The notes under the pieces were generated by a model that did not search any database, had not been told where the DNA came from, and saw nothing but the letters and a program-made list of their open reading frames with translations. The position numbers and the translations under genes are program-made. This document shows positions 35,101 to 44,528 of a DNA stretch of 64,000 nucleotides, piece after piece. The stretch's first letter is position 1; every line of letters starts with the position of its first letter. The stretch is from Frigidibacter oleivorans (lineage in GTDB: Bacteria > Pseudomonadota > Alphaproteobacteria > Rhodobacterales > Rhodobacteraceae): the NCBI RefSeq assembly GCF_003993775.1, contig NZ_RJRZ01000016.1, positions 20,159-84,158 of the forward strand, written 5' to 3'.

Positions 35101-36879
35101 CTAGAACGCCTCGGCCGGCAGCGCCATGACCGGCTCGGCCCCCGTGGTGATCCGGGCCAGATGGGTCGCGGTCATCGGCAGCTGCCGCGCCATGTAGTAA
35201 CGGCCGGTGGCGAGCTTCGTTTCGAGGAAGTCGCGGTCGCCGTCGCCCGCCTCCAGCGCATCCCGCGCGACCTTGGCCATCCGCGCCCACATCAGGCCAA
35301 GGCAGACATGGCCGAAGAGATGCATGAAGTCGTAGGAGCCGGACAGCGCCGCATTGGGGTTCTTCATCCCGTTCTGCATGAAGAACATCGCCGCCGCCTG
35401 CAGGTCCTTGGACGCGGCCTTCAGCGGGTCGAGGAAGCCGGTCTTCAGCTCTGCATCGGCCTCGTTCTCCTTGATGAAGGTCTTCACCATCTCGAAGAAG
35501 GCCATGACATGCTTGCCGCCGTCGGCCGCCAGCTTGCGGCCCACGAGGTCCAGCGCCTGGATGCCGTTCGCGCCTTCGTAGATCATCGCGATCCGGGCGT
35601 CGCGGGCGAATTGCGACATGCCCCATTCCTCGATGTAGCCATGCCCGCCATAGACCTGCTGGGCATTCACCGCCACCTCGAAGCCCTTGTCGGTGAGGAA
35701 GCCCTTGATCACCGGGGTCAGCAGCGAGATCAGGCCTTCGGCCTCTGCATCCTGCGCGCGATGGCTGCGGTCGATCAGATGCGCGCCCCAGAAGGTGAAG
35801 GCCCGCGCCCCTTCGAGGAAGGATTTCTGGTCCATCAGGTTGCGGCGGATGTCGGGATGCACGATCAGCGGATCGGCCGGCCCGTTCGTGTTGACCGCGC
35901 CCGTCACCGCCCTGCCCTGCAGCCGGTCCTTGGCATAGGCGACGGCGTTCTGATAGGCGGCCTCGGCCACGGCATAGCCCTGCAGGCCCACGCCGAGCCG
36001 CGCCTCGTTCATCATGGTGAACATGGCGCGCATGCCCTTGTGCAGGTCGCCGAGCAGCCAGCCCACGGCCCCGTCATAGTTCATCACGCAGGTGGCATTG
36101 CCGTGGATGCCCATCTTCTCTTCGATCTTGCCGACCGAGACGGCGTTGCGGGCGCCGAGGCTGCCATCGGCGTTCACCAGGATCTTCGGCACGATGAACA
36201 GCGAGATGCCCTTGGTGCCCTCGCCGCCGCCCGGGGCCTTGGCCAGCACCAGATGCACGACATTCTCGGCCAGGTCGTGATCGCCGGCCGAGATGAAGAT
36301 CTTCTGCCCGGTGATCAGATAGCTGCCGTCGTCCTGCGGCTCGGCCCGGGTGCGCAGCAGCCCCAGATCGGTGCCGCAATGCGGCTCGGTCAGGTTCATC
36401 GTCCCGGTCCAGTCGCAGCTGACCAGCTTCGGCAGCCAGGTCTGCTTCTGTTCCTCGGTGCCGTGGACATGGATGGCGGAATAGGCGCCGTGGGTCAGGC
36501 CCTGATACATGTTGAAGGCCATGTTGGCGCTGACGAACATCTCGCCCACGGCGCAGTTCATCAGATAGGGCATCCCCTGACCGCCATAGTCCGGGTCGCA
36601 GTCGAGCGCGGTCCAGCCGCCCTCCTTCATCGCCTCGAACGCGGCCTTGAAGCCTTCGGGGGTGCGCACGACGCCGTTTTCCAGCCGGCAGCCCTCGCGG
36701 TCGCCCACCGCGTTCAGCGGCGCCAGAACCTCGGACGACACCTTGCCCGCCGCCTCCAGCACCTGCTGGGTGAAGTCGCGGTCCATGTCCTCGTAGCCGG
36801 GCACGCTGCTGTCGGCGGCGCGCAGCAGGTCATGCAGCACGAACTGCATGTCGCGGATCGGGGCGGTATAGCTCGGCAT
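35101..36879 (-). CDS. Acyl-CoA dehydrogenase (FadE/DmdC-like, C-terminal domain type)
   Basis: 592 residues, the long form with a C-terminal helical domain (~470-592), like FadE-type and 3-methylmercaptopropionyl-CoA dehydrogenases (DmdC) of marine Rhodobacteraceae. FAD-binding features: [13 protein letters not shown] (~155-167), [14 protein letters not shown] (~190-203) and [14 protein letters not shown] with the catalytic glutamate near residue 434. The N-terminus [19 protein letters not shown] is common to this group. It introduces the first double bond into acyl-CoA. FadE and DmdC cannot be told apart here. Confidence 0.93.
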   Translation of the reverse strand: MPSYTAPIRDMQFVLHDLLRAADSSVPGYEDMDRDFTQQVLEAAGKVSSEVLAPLNAVGDREGCRLENGVVRTPEGFKAAFEAMKEGGWTALDCDPDYGGQGMPYLMNCAVGEMFVSANMAFNMYQGLTHGAYSAIHVHGTEEQKQTWLPKLVSCDWTGTMNLTEPHCGTDLGLLRTRAEPQDDGSYLITGQKIFISAGDHDLAENVVHLVLAKAPGGGEGTKGISLFIVPKILVNADGSLGARNAVSVGKIEEKMGIHGNATCVMNYDGAVGWLLGDLHKGMRAMFTMMNEARLGVGLQGYAVAEAAYQNAVAYAKDRLQGRAVTGAVNTNGPADPLIVHPDIRRNLMDQKSFLEGARAFTFWGAHLIDRSHRAQDAEAEGLISLLTPVIKGFLTDKGFEVAVNAQQVYGGHGYIEEWGMSQFARDARIAMIYEGANGIQALDLVGRKLAADGGKHVMAFFEMVKTFIKENEADAELKTGFLDPLKAASKDLQAAAMFFMQNGMKNPNAALSGSYDFMHLFGHVCLGLMWARMAKVARDALEAGDGDRDFLETKLATGRYYMARQLPMTATHLARITTGAEPVMALPAEAF

Positions 36880-36975
36880 TCGTCATCCTCCCAATGTCGT
36901 GACCGGCGCCGCCGCCGTGGCGGGGCCGGCAGTCCGGGCCGCCGGCGACGGCCCGGAACAGATGTCTTCCGCCGC

Positions 36976-37371
36976 TCAGGCGGCAGAGGGCGCGGCCAGC
37001 CGCGCCAGTTCCTCTTCGCCCCAGCTGATCTGGCCGCGCAATTCGGCGATCCTCTCGGCCAGGGCGCGATGCTCGTCCTCCATCGCATCCAGCCGCCGCC
37101 GCGCCACGTCGATGGTGCGGCGCAACTGCTGGTGTGCGCCCTCGCCCGGCGCGTAGAGGTCCAGCAACTGCCGGATATCCTCCAAGCTGAAGCCGAACTT
37201 CTTGCCGCGCAGGATCAGCGTCAGCCGCGCCCGGTCGCGCCGGGTGAACAGCCGCTTCTGCCCCTCGCGGATCGGGAACAGCAGCTCCTTTGCCTCGTAG
37301 AACCGCAAGGTGCGCGGCGTCACGTCGAAGGTGTCGCACATCTCGCGGATCGTCATGATCTCGTCACTCAA
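36976..37371 (-). CDS. MerR-family regulator 1
   Basis: 131 residues if the TTG at 37371 is the start: it has GGAGGG eight bases upstream and gives (M)SDEIMTIREMCDTFDVTPRTLRFYEAKELL. An ATG at 37356 is the alternative. The MerR winged helix is followed by a dimerisation helix (~80-125) and no cysteine-rich effector part, like LiuR/PsrA-type regulators of fatty- and branched-acid use. A paralogue is encoded 191 bases upstream (37563-37940). Next to the acyl-CoA dehydrogenase gene, so it probably controls it. Confidence 0.85.
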   Translation of the reverse strand: MSDEIMTIREMCDTFDVTPRTLRFYEAKELLFPIREGQKRLFTRRDRARLTLILRGKKFGFSLEDIRQLLDLYAPGEGAHQQLRRTIDVARRRLDAMEDEHRALAERIAELRGQISWGEEELARLAAPSAA

Positions 37372-37447
37372 GGGCGTGACCCTCCATGCCTGTCGTAGCG
37401 TCATGGGCGGGCCAGATGGGTCGGTTCGGACTTTCTTACAAGCGACC

Positions 37448-37468
37448 TTGACGTGAGCGTAAACGTAA
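37448..37468 (-). promoter_or_regulatory. Candidate MerR/LiuR-type operator
   Basis: The 21-base element from 37448 to 37468 reads TTACGT-N8-ACGTCAA on the minus strand, a pseudo-palindrome resembling the TTACGTTTACGTxAACGTCAA-type sites of the LiuR MerR family. It lies ~77 bases upstream of the MerR 1 start and ~100 bases after the MerR 2 stop. It could mediate autoregulation; exact family consensus was recalled, not computed. Confidence 0.4.
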
Positions 37469-37562
37469 CGTGGCGTCATCGCCGAAATGACGTAATGTCC
37501 CGCAAAAACGGCCCTACGGAACGTAATTTTCAACTGCGCGCGCTGCCCGGCCGCACCGGCGG

Positions 37563-37940
37563 TCAGTCCGGCTCGCGGTCGAGGATGCGCTGCGTTTCGT
37601 CCCGCAGGTCGCGCAGGTCGCCGATCGCCGCGTCGAGTTCGGCGCGCTGCCGGTCGAGTTCGGCCAGCTGCCGGTTGGCGAGGTCGATCCAGACCCGATA
37701 CTGCTCGCGCGTGCCCTTCTGATCGTAAAGCAGCAGCCATTGCCGCAGATCCTCGAGGCTGAAACCGAAGCGGCGTCCGCGCAGGATCAGCGTCATCCGC
37801 GCGATTTCCCGCGGCCCGTAGAACCGGGCGCGGCCCTCCTTCTCGGGCGACAGCAACTCGATGTATTCGTAATAGCGCAGGGTGCGCGGCGTCACGTCGA
37901 ACCGCGCGCACATTTCCTTGAACGTCAGTCGCTCGGCCAT
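37563..37940 (-). CDS. MerR-family regulator 2
   Basis: 125 residues from ATG 37940. The N-terminus LTFKEMCARFDVTPRTLRYYEYIELLSPEKEGRARFY is clearly paralogous to MerR 1 (IREMCDTFDVTPRTLRFYEAKELL), as is ILRGRRFGFSLEDLRQWLLLYDQKG. A C-terminal coiled coil (~85-125) gives dimerisation. The pair probably arose by tandem duplication. Divergent from the thioesterase genes. Confidence 0.88.
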   Translation of the reverse strand: MAERLTFKEMCARFDVTPRTLRYYEYIELLSPEKEGRARFYGPREIARMTLILRGRRFGFSLEDLRQWLLLYDQKGTREQYRVWIDLANRQLAELDRQRAELDAAIGDLRDLRDETQRILDREPD

Positions 37941-38066
37941 CGGTCACCTCCGCGGCGGAAGCTAGCGCCCCGTCCGGAATTGCTCAACCGCCGCGTGGGT
38001 CGGTCCGTGGATTGCCGCTTGCCGCAGCCGGGGCAGGACCGTAACCAGAGGGAAAGGAGCGCGCGG

Positions 38067-38498
38067 ATGGACGACGAGCGGAAGATGCAGGTGGCGCGGC
38101 AGTTCATCGGGGCCATCCCCCACGCCCGCGCGCTGGAGATGCGGCTGGACAGTCTGGGCGCGGGCGAGGCCACGATCTCGATGCCCTATGACCTGCGGCT
38201 GGTCGGCGACCCGCGCACCGGGGTGATCCATGGCGGGGCCGTGTCCGCGCTGATGGACACCTGCTGCGGCGCCGCGGTGATGAGCCATGCCGACGGCGCG
38301 CTGGCCACCGCGACCATCGACCTGCGCATCGACTACATGCGGGCCGCCACGCCGGGGCAGCGGATCGTCGCCCGCGCCGTCTGCCATCACATGACCCGCA
38401 GCGTAGCCTTCGTCCGCGCGACCGCCCATGACGATGACGGCGACCTGCCCGTCGCCACCGCCACCGGCGCCTTCACCGTCGAACGGGGCCGCGCATGA
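38067..38498 (+). CDS. PaaI-family thioesterase 1 (hotdog fold)
   Basis: 143 residues from ATG 38067 (AAAGGAG nine bases upstream). A hotdog thioesterase: PHARALEMRLDSLGAGEATISMPYD, then TGVIHGGAVSALMDTCCGAAVM with the HGG motif at ~55-57, and TIDLRIDYMRAATPGQRIVA. It hydrolyses acyl- or aryl-CoA thioesters. Its stop overlaps the start of a second, related thioesterase (ATGA at 38495), a tandem pair close to the fatty-acid oxidation cluster. Confidence 0.9.
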   Translation: MDDERKMQVARQFIGAIPHARALEMRLDSLGAGEATISMPYDLRLVGDPRTGVIHGGAVSALMDTCCGAAVMSHADGALATATIDLRIDYMRAATPGQRIVARAVCHHMTRSVAFVRATAHDDDGDLPVATATGAFTVERGRA

Positions 38499-39010
38499 GC
38501 CCGTCGCGCCCGCCGCCCGAACCGGTGCAGGTGGTCAAGCAGCGCCGCGATTCCGCGCTCCGGGCGCTGGTCGCGGGCGTGCCCTATATCCAGTTCCTCG
38601 GCATCGTCTTCGAGCGGCGCGGCGACGAGCTGACGGCGGTGCTGCCCCATGACGAAAAGCTGATCGGCAACCCGGCGCTGCCGGCGATCCACGGCGGGGT
38701 GACGGCCGCCTTTCTGGAAACCACAGCGATCATCGAACTGTCGTGGTCGCTGATGTGGGAAGAGATGGAGGCGGGCCGGATCGACGCGACGACGCTCGAT
38801 CCGCTGCACCTGCCGAAACTGCCCAAGACCATCGACTTCACGGTGGATTACCTGCGGTCCGGCCTGCCGCGCGACGCCTATGCGCGGGCGCGGGTCAACC
38901 GGTCGGGGCGGCGCTATGCCAGCGTCCATGTCGAGGCGTGGCAGGACAACCGGGCCCGGCTGTTCGCGCAGGCGACCGGACATTTCCTGATGCCCGCCCG
39001 CGATGGCTGA
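38495..39010 (+). CDS. PaaI-family thioesterase 2 (hotdog fold)
   Basis: 171 residues. Sequence features parallel the upstream copy: VPYIQFLGIVFERRGDELTAVLPHDEKLIGNPALPAIHGGVTAAFLETTAI with the IHGG motif at ~65, followed by a ~25-residue insertion (WSLMWEEMEAGRIDATTLDPL) not present in copy 1, and TIDFTVDYLRSGLPRDAYARARV. Substrate specificity probably differs from copy 1. Overlaps the MATE gene by eight bases, so all three form one operon. Confidence 0.88.
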   Translation: MSPSRPPPEPVQVVKQRRDSALRALVAGVPYIQFLGIVFERRGDELTAVLPHDEKLIGNPALPAIHGGVTAAFLETTAIIELSWSLMWEEMEAGRIDATTLDPLHLPKLPKTIDFTVDYLRSGLPRDAYARARVNRSGRRYASVHVEAWQDNRARLFAQATGHFLMPARDG

Positions 39011-40322
39011 CATCCCCGCCGCGCAGGCGGTCGGCCACCGCCGGGTGCTGAAGATCGCGGTGCCGATCGTGCTGTCGAATGCCACCGTGCCGCTGCTGGG
39101 GGCGGTCGATACCGGCGTCGTCGGCCAGCTGGGCGCGGCGGCGCCGATCGGGGCGGTCGGGATCGGGGCGGTGATCCTCGCCACGCTCTACTGGGTGTTC
39201 GGCTTCCTGCGGATGGGAACCTCGGGTCTGGTCGCGCAGGCGGCGGGGGCGGGGGATGCGCCCGAGGTGTCGGCGCATCTGTCCCGCGCGCTGCTGATCG
39301 CCGGGGCGGCCGGGCTGGCCCTCGTGTCGCTGCAGCTGCCGCTGTTCCGCGCGGCCTTTGCCGTGGCCCCCGCCTCGCCCGAGGTCGAGGCGCTGGCGCG
39401 GGCCTACCTGTCGCTCCGCATCTGGGGGGCGCCCGCGACCATCGCGCTCTATGCCGTCACCGGCTGGCTGATCGCGCAGGAACGGACCCGTGCGGTGCTG
39501 GCGCTGCAATTGCTGATGAACGGGCTGAACGTGGGGCTGGACCTGTGGTTCGTCCTCGGTCTCGGCTGGGGGGTCGAGGGTGTCGCCATCGCCACGCTGA
39601 TCGCCGAATGGTCGGGCCTCGCCTTCGGGCTGTGGCTGTGCCGGTCGGCCTTTGCCAATGCGGGCTGGTGTGACCGGGCGCGGCTGTTCGACCCGGCCCG
39701 GCTGCGGCGGATGCTGTCGGTCAACGGCGACATCATGGTGCGGTCGGTGCTGCTGCAGGGCTGCTTCACCGTCTTCATCTTCCTTGGTGCGGGGCTGGGC
39801 GACGTCACGCTGGCCGCGCAGCAGGTGCTGATCCAGTTCCTGGAAATCACCGCCTATGCGCTGGACGGCTTCGCCTTCGCGGCCGAGGCGCTGGTGGGGC
39901 AGGCGGTGGGCGCGCGGGACCGGGGCAGGGTGCGCCGCGCCTCGATCCTCGCCTCGCAGTGGGGGGTGGGCGGAGCCGCGCTGTTGTCCATCGGCTTCGC
40001 GACGCTCGGTCCCCTGCTGATCGACACGATGGCCACCGACCCCGAGGTCCGGGCGGCGGCGCGGCACTACCTGCCCTGGATCGCGGCGGCGCCGCTGGTG
40101 GGCATCGCCAGCTGGATGCTGGACGGGATCTTCATCGGCGCGACCCGCACCCGCGAGATGCGCAATGCGATGGTCCTGTCGGTGGCGATCTATGCCGGCG
40201 CGCTGGCGCTGCTGCTGCCCTTCGGCGCGCATGGGCTGTGGGCGGCGCTGACGGTGCTGAACCTCGCGCGCGGGGCGACGCTGGCCGCGCTCTATCCCCG
40301 GCTGGAACGCGCCGTGGCCTGA
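39003..40322 (+). CDS. MATE-family efflux transporter (DinF-like)
   Basis: 439 residues, about twelve membrane helices. The N-terminal helix is [30 protein letters not shown], typical of the DinF/NorM superfamily, and [27 protein letters not shown] starts the second half. MATE proteins export cationic compounds using Na+ or H+ gradients. It is translated after two thioesterases by an eight-base overlap, an unusual pairing. Its 3' end overlaps that of the convergent pyrD gene by 31 bases. Confidence 0.9.
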   Translation: MADIPAAQAVGHRRVLKIAVPIVLSNATVPLLGAVDTGVVGQLGAAAPIGAVGIGAVILATLYWVFGFLRMGTSGLVAQAAGAGDAPEVSAHLSRALLIAGAAGLALVSLQLPLFRAAFAVAPASPEVEALARAYLSLRIWGAPATIALYAVTGWLIAQERTRAVLALQLLMNGLNVGLDLWFVLGLGWGVEGVAIATLIAEWSGLAFGLWLCRSAFANAGWCDRARLFDPARLRRMLSVNGDIMVRSVLLQGCFTVFIFLGAGLGDVTLAAQQVLIQFLEITAYALDGFAFAAEALVGQAVGARDRGRVRRASILASQWGVGGAALLSIGFATLGPLLIDTMATDPEVRAAARHYLPWIAAAPLVGIASWMLDGIFIGATRTREMRNAMVLSVAIYAGALALLLPFGAHGLWAALTVLNLARGATLAALYPRLERAVA

Positions 40323-41380
40323 CACCAGCGGTCGCGGTCGGTGCCCACCGCTTCGGCCACGCTGGCAAAGCCGTCGCGTGCCAGCAGCGCCTCGAGGTCC
40401 TGCAGGATGCGCGGCACCAGCGACAGCCCGCCATAGACCAGCGCGGAATACAGCTGCACCGCCGCGGCACCGGCCCGGATCTTGGCATAGGCCTGTTCGC
40501 CGCTGGCGATGCCGCCGACGCCGATCAGCGGCAGCCGCCCTTCGGTGATCTGCGACAGCCGGGCGAGGGTGCGGGTGGACAGGTCGAACAGCGGCGCGCC
40601 GGACAGGCCCCCCGCCTCGCCGCGATGGGCGCTGTGCAGCCCGTCGCGCGACAGGGTGGTGTTGGTGGCGACGATGCCGTCGAGCCCGGCCGCCAGCGCC
40701 GCCTCGGCCACATCGGCCAGCCCCCCGGCGTCGAGGTCCGGGGCGATCTTGACGAAGACCGGGATCCGCCGGGGCAGGGTGTCCCGCACCGCGATCACGC
40801 CGGCCAGCAGCGCGGTCAGCGCCGCCTTGCCCTGCAGGTCGCGCAGCCGTTCGGTATTGGGGGAGGATACGTTGACGGTGGCGAAGTCCAGATGCGGCCC
40901 CGCCTGTTCCAGCACGCGCGCGAAATCGGCGGCGCGGTCGGCAGAGTCCTTGTTCGCCCCGAGGTTCAGCCCCACCGGCACCGGCCCGCGCGGATGCCGG
41001 GCCAGCCGCGCGGTGATCGCCGCCGCCCCCTCGTTGTTGAAGCCGAAGCGGTTGATGACGGCCCGGTCCTCGGTCAGCCGGAACAGCCGGGGCCGGGGGT
41101 TGCCCTCCTGCGGGCGCGGCGTCGCGGCCCCGACCTCCAGAAAGCCAAAGCCCACCCGCGCCAGCGGCGCCAGCGCCACCGCGTTCTTGTCATAGCCTGC
41201 TGCCAGCCCCAGCGGGTTCGCCAGCGCCAGCCCCGCGACCGTGGTTTCCAGCCGCGGCGATGTCACCTGTCCCGCCAGGGGCACCAGCCCCGCCCGCAGT
41301 GCCTTCAGCGACAGGCCATGCGCGGTTTCGGGGTCGAGCCGGTGCAGGGCGGCAAGGCCCAGCCATTCGACGGGGGTCAC
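40292..41380 (-). CDS. pyrD: Dihydroorotate dehydrogenase (quinone)
   Basis: 362 residues. Class 2 (membrane-bound, quinone-dependent) enzyme of pyrimidine synthesis: the N-terminal extension [22 protein letters not shown] contacts the membrane, FMN-site motifs [14 protein letters not shown] and [19 protein letters not shown] are present, and NVSSPNT (~178-184) carries the catalytic serine. The start is a GTG at 41380 that overlaps the DUF952 stop (GTGA), so the two are coupled. Upstream ATGs would lie deep in the DUF952 gene. Confidence 0.95.
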   Translation of the reverse strand: MTPVEWLGLAALHRLDPETAHGLSLKALRAGLVPLAGQVTSPRLETTVAGLALANPLGLAAGYDKNAVALAPLARVGFGFLEVGAATPRPQEGNPRPRLFRLTEDRAVINRFGFNNEGAAAITARLARHPRGPVPVGLNLGANKDSADRAADFARVLEQAGPHLDFATVNVSSPNTERLRDLQGKAALTALLAGVIAVRDTLPRRIPVFVKIAPDLDAGGLADVAEAALAAGLDGIVATNTTLSRDGLHSAHRGEAGGLSGAPLFDLSTRTLARLSQITEGRLPLIGVGGIASGEQAYAKIRAGAAAVQLYSALVYGGLSLVPRILQDLEALLARDGFASVAEAVGTDRDRWCQATARSSRG

Positions 41381-41715
41381 AGCACGCCCTCGGGGAAGAT
41401 GTGGCCCGTCGCGCCGAGAGGCAGGGACTTGTCCCAGACCACGTCCTCCAGCCGCAGCGGACGGTAGAGATGCGGGAACAGCTGTCCGCCGCGCGACGGC
41501 TCCCATCGCAGCGCCTCGCCCAGCCGGGTGCTGTCGAGCGCGACCAGCACCAGATCGCTTTCCTCGGCGAAATGCCGCGCGGCGGTTTCGGCGACCTGCG
41601 CGGCAGTGGACAGGTGGATGTATCCGTCGGCCAGATCGACGGGCGCGCCCTCGGTCCGGCCGGCATCGCGGAAGCCGTTCCATTCGGGGCGGCGAAGGAT
41701 CTTGAAGACCAGCAT
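41377..41715 (-). CDS. DUF952 protein
   Basis: 112 residues. DUF952 members are small proteins of unknown function; the sequence reads [17 protein letters not shown], then [20 protein letters not shown] and [19 protein letters not shown], and the terminal [16 protein letters not shown], all typical of the family. Glutathione-S-transferase-like or ADP-ribose-related folds have been suggested for relatives, without proof. The stop overlaps the pyrD GTG start, an association common in Rhodobacteraceae. Confidence 0.88.
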   Translation of the reverse strand: MLVFKILRRPEWNGFRDAGRTEGAPVDLADGYIHLSTAAQVAETAARHFAEESDLVLVALDSTRLGEALRWEPSRGGQLFPHLYRPLRLEDVVWDKSLPLGATGHIFPEGVL

Positions 41716-41909
41716 GCCTTCACATGCCGCGCGGCGCGGTGCGGGTCAATGCCGCTGTCACGGGGGGGCGGGCCGCGAACTGCCCAAGATGGCGTCACAT
41801 CCCTGTCGCCCCGCCCCGCTAGGACAGGCGGACCGATCCTGCGGCTTTGACAGGCCCGCGGCCGGCGCCCAATGTAACGGATATGTAACAAAGCCCAAGG
41901 AGACCGCCC

Positions 41910-43508
41910 ATGTATCACAGGCTTCTCGCCTCGGCCGCCGCGATGGCGCTGACCGCCGGTTCGGCGTCGGCGGACTACACGCTGCACATCCTGCACATCA
42001 ACGACCTGCACAGCCGGATCGAGCCGGTCAGTTCCAGCGATTCGACCTGCGCGCCCGACAAGGACGCGGCGGGCGAATGCTTCGGCGGCATCGGCCGCGT
42101 GGCCGCCAAGATCGACGAGCTGCGCGACCAGCTGACCGCGGCGGGCGAGAACGTCATCGTGCTGGATGCGGGCGACCAGTATCAGGGCTCGCTCTACTAT
42201 TCGACCTACAAGGGCGAACTGGTGGCCGAACTGATGAACGCCGTGGGCTTCGACGCCATGGCGCTCGGCAACCACGAATTCGACGACGGGCCGAACGGTA
42301 CGCTGGAACTGCTGGACAATGTCGATTTCCCGGTGACCTCGGGCAACCTCGACCTGTCGCGCTCGGCCGAGCTGAAGGGCAAGGTGCAGGACACGGTCGT
42401 TCTGGACGTGGGCGGCGAGAAGATCGGCATCGTCTCGGCGCTGGCGACGGATACGGTCGAGACCGCCTCGCCCGGGCCGAACGTGATCTTCCAGGACGAG
42501 ATCGACAGCCTGACCGCCGATGCCGAACGGCTGGCGGGCGAGGGCGTGGACAAGATCATCGCCCTGACCCATGTGGGCTATGTCAAGGATCAGGAGATCG
42601 CGGCTGCCGTGCCCGGGCTCGACGCGGTGGTGGGCGGGCATTCGCACACGCTGCTCGGCAACATGGAGGGGGCGGCAGGCGCCTATCCGACCATGGTCGC
42701 GGGCGCAGACGGCGCCGAGGTGCCGGTGGTGACGGCCTATGCCTATTCCAAGTATCTGGGCCATCTGGTCCTGACCTTCGACGATGCGGGCAACCTGACC
42801 GGGGCGACGGGCGAGCCGATCCTGCTGGATGCCAGCGTGACGCCGGACCCCGTGCTGGTGGCGCGGGTCGCCGAACTGGGCGGGCCGATCGAGGAACTGA
42901 AATCCCGCGTGGTGGCCGAGACGGCCGAGCCCATCGACGGGGCGCGCGAGGTCTGCCGGGCGGGCGAATGCCCGATGGGCAACCTCGTCGCCGATGCGAT
43001 GCTGGACCGGGTCGCCGACCAGGGTGTGACCATCGCCATCACCAATGGCGGGGGCTTGCGCGCCTCGATCGACGCGGGCGAGGTGACGATGGGCGAGGTG
43101 CTGACGGTGCTGCCCTTCCAGAACACGCTGTCCACCTTCGAGGCCCGGGGCTCGACCCTGATCGCCGCGCTGGAAAACGGCGTGGGCCAGATCGAGGAGG
43201 GCGCCGGCCGTTTCCCGCAGGTGGCGGGGCTGAAATACAGCTTCGACGCCAGCCAGCCCGCCGGCAGCCGGATCAGCGACGTCATGGTGATGAAGGACGG
43301 GGCCTGGGCGCCCATCGAGCCCGAGACTGTCTATGGCGTCGTCACCAACAACTATGTCCGCAACGGCGGCGACGGCTATGCGATGTTCGCGGCCGAGGGC
43401 ATGAACGCCTATGACTTCGGCCCCGACCTCGCCGACGTGACGGCGGAATATCTGGCGCAGAACCAGCCCTACCAGCCCTATACCGACGGGCGGATCACCG
43501 CGAAGTAA
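41910..43508 (+). CDS. Secreted bifunctional metallophosphatase/5'-nucleotidase
   Basis: 532 residues with a signal peptide (residues 1-21, SASA/DYT). The N-terminal metallophosphatase domain has the dimetal motifs ILHINDLHSRIE (D and H ligands, ~26-37), VLDAGDQYQG (~83-92), LGNHEFDDG (~116-124) and VVGGHSHTL (~244-252). The C-terminal substrate domain (~340-500) carries NGGGLRASIDAG. It removes phosphate from extracellular nucleotides such as AMP, letting the cell take up nucleosides and phosphate. Single gene; followed by a hairpin. Confidence 0.94.
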   Translation: MYHRLLASAAAMALTAGSASADYTLHILHINDLHSRIEPVSSSDSTCAPDKDAAGECFGGIGRVAAKIDELRDQLTAAGENVIVLDAGDQYQGSLYYSTYKGELVAELMNAVGFDAMALGNHEFDDGPNGTLELLDNVDFPVTSGNLDLSRSAELKGKVQDTVVLDVGGEKIGIVSALATDTVETASPGPNVIFQDEIDSLTADAERLAGEGVDKIIALTHVGYVKDQEIAAAVPGLDAVVGGHSHTLLGNMEGAAGAYPTMVAGADGAEVPVVTAYAYSKYLGHLVLTFDDAGNLTGATGEPILLDASVTPDPVLVARVAELGGPIEELKSRVVAETAEPIDGAREVCRAGECPMGNLVADAMLDRVADQGVTIAITNGGGLRASIDAGEVTMGEVLTVLPFQNTLSTFEARGSTLIAALENGVGQIEEGAGRFPQVAGLKYSFDASQPAGSRISDVMVMKDGAWAPIEPETVYGVVTNNYVRNGGDGYAMFAAEGMNAYDFGPDLADVTAEYLAQNQPYQPYTDGRITAK

Positions 43509-43514
43509 GGCGGT

Positions 43515-43542
43515 CCCGCCCCGGGGGACCGTTCGGGGCGGG
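43515..43542 (+). terminator. Hairpin after the 5'-nucleotidase gene
   Basis: A perfect 9-bp stem CCCGCCCCG / CGGGGCGGG with a ten-base loop starts seven bases after the stop codon. No clear T-tract. Confidence 0.5.
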
Positions 43543-43665
43543 GTCCGACCGCCGGTGCGACTGTGGCAATCTCGCAACCGGTCAGGGACGCTGCAAAATA
43601 CAGCTACCGATATGGATTCTGAACTCCTAGCGTCGCGGTCATTCGACGACACAAGGATCATTGGA

Positions 43666-44409
43666 ATGCGCCTGCCGTTCTACGCCCCGATTGCGCTTCT
43701 CGTTGCCATGGCCGGCCCCGCGGCCGCATCGACCTGGCAGCTGAGTTTCGAGGGTGAAATCACCTCCATCACGGAGTACGCCGGCTCGATCTCCACAGAG
43801 ACGCGCGGTACCTACAACTACCATGGCGACAGTTTTGGCCTCGGTCAGACCTTCACCGGCACGATCACCATTACCGATGAGGTGCAGCCAAGCAGCACGC
43901 TGGCCGATGATCCGGCAAGGGACATCTACCCGGCCGTGATCGACCTGTCGCTGACGACCGGCGGGCTGACTTGGTCGATGGGGTCGACATACCCGTCCTA
44001 CGCGCAGGTCTGGAACGACGATCCCGATTTCTCCACAGACCTTTTCAGTGCGGGCGGCAACACCTATGACCGGCCCATCGACCTTGGCCCCGGCGCCGAC
44101 CTGTCGGGCTTCACGCTGCACCTGTCCGACCACACGGAGTCCGTGTTCGGCTCGACCGAACTGGACGCGGCGCTGGAGGACCTGGCCGGCTATGAAAACG
44201 CCGTGGAGCCCTTCGACTACTTCTCCATCTCTTTCCTCCAGTTCAGCCAGGGTGGCGGCGTCGAGGACCGCTATGTGTTCTGGGACGGTACCGTGACGCA
44301 GCTGTCGGTGCAGCAAATGCTGCCGGCTCCGGTGCCGCTGCCCGCCTCGTTGCCATTGCTGGTGGTGGGGCTGGGGGCACTGGCGGCGCTGCGGCGACGC
44401 CGCGGCTGA
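43666..44409 (+). CDS. VPLPA-CTERM sorting-domain protein
   Basis: 247 residues from ATG 43666. Signal peptide 1-20 (PAAA/STW), a beta-rich, Asp/Ser/Thr-rich middle with no recognised domain, and at the end APVPLPASLPLLVVGLGALAAL followed by RRRRG: the VPLPA motif, a single membrane helix and an arginine cluster. This is the exosortase sorting tail, predicted to be cut and the protein anchored in or released from the outer surface, often for exopolysaccharide or biofilm matrix use. No exosortase gene is in the window. It sits just before ftsW. Confidence 0.88.
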   Translation: MRLPFYAPIALLVAMAGPAAASTWQLSFEGEITSITEYAGSISTETRGTYNYHGDSFGLGQTFTGTITITDEVQPSSTLADDPARDIYPAVIDLSLTTGGLTWSMGSTYPSYAQVWNDDPDFSTDLFSAGGNTYDRPIDLGPGADLSGFTLHLSDHTESVFGSTELDAALEDLAGYENAVEPFDYFSISFLQFSQGGGVEDRYVFWDGTVTQLSVQQMLPAPVPLPASLPLLVVGLGALAALRRRRG

Positions 44410-44420
44410 CGGCGACCCGG

Positions 44421-44440
44421 CGGCGGGTCTGCCCCCGCCG
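44421..44440 (+). terminator. Hairpin between the VPLPA-CTERM gene and ftsW
   Basis: Stem CGGCGGG / CCCGCCG (7 bp) with a six-base loop, 12 bases past the stop codon. No T-run follows, so it may only partly terminate. Confidence 0.4.
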
Positions 44441-44528
44441 CGCCCCCTAGCGCCACGGCCCCGCTTCCGCTATCCTTTCCCGCAGACCCGGCAAACGGGC
44501 ATCCCGAGGCAGTGAAAGCGGTAATTCG

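Noticed and set aside
41860..41909. A PhoB site before the 5'-nucleotidase gene
   Set aside because: The short stretch tgtaacggatatgtaac is a direct repeat of TGTAAC but does not match the CTGTCAT repeats, and a phosphate link is not otherwise shown.
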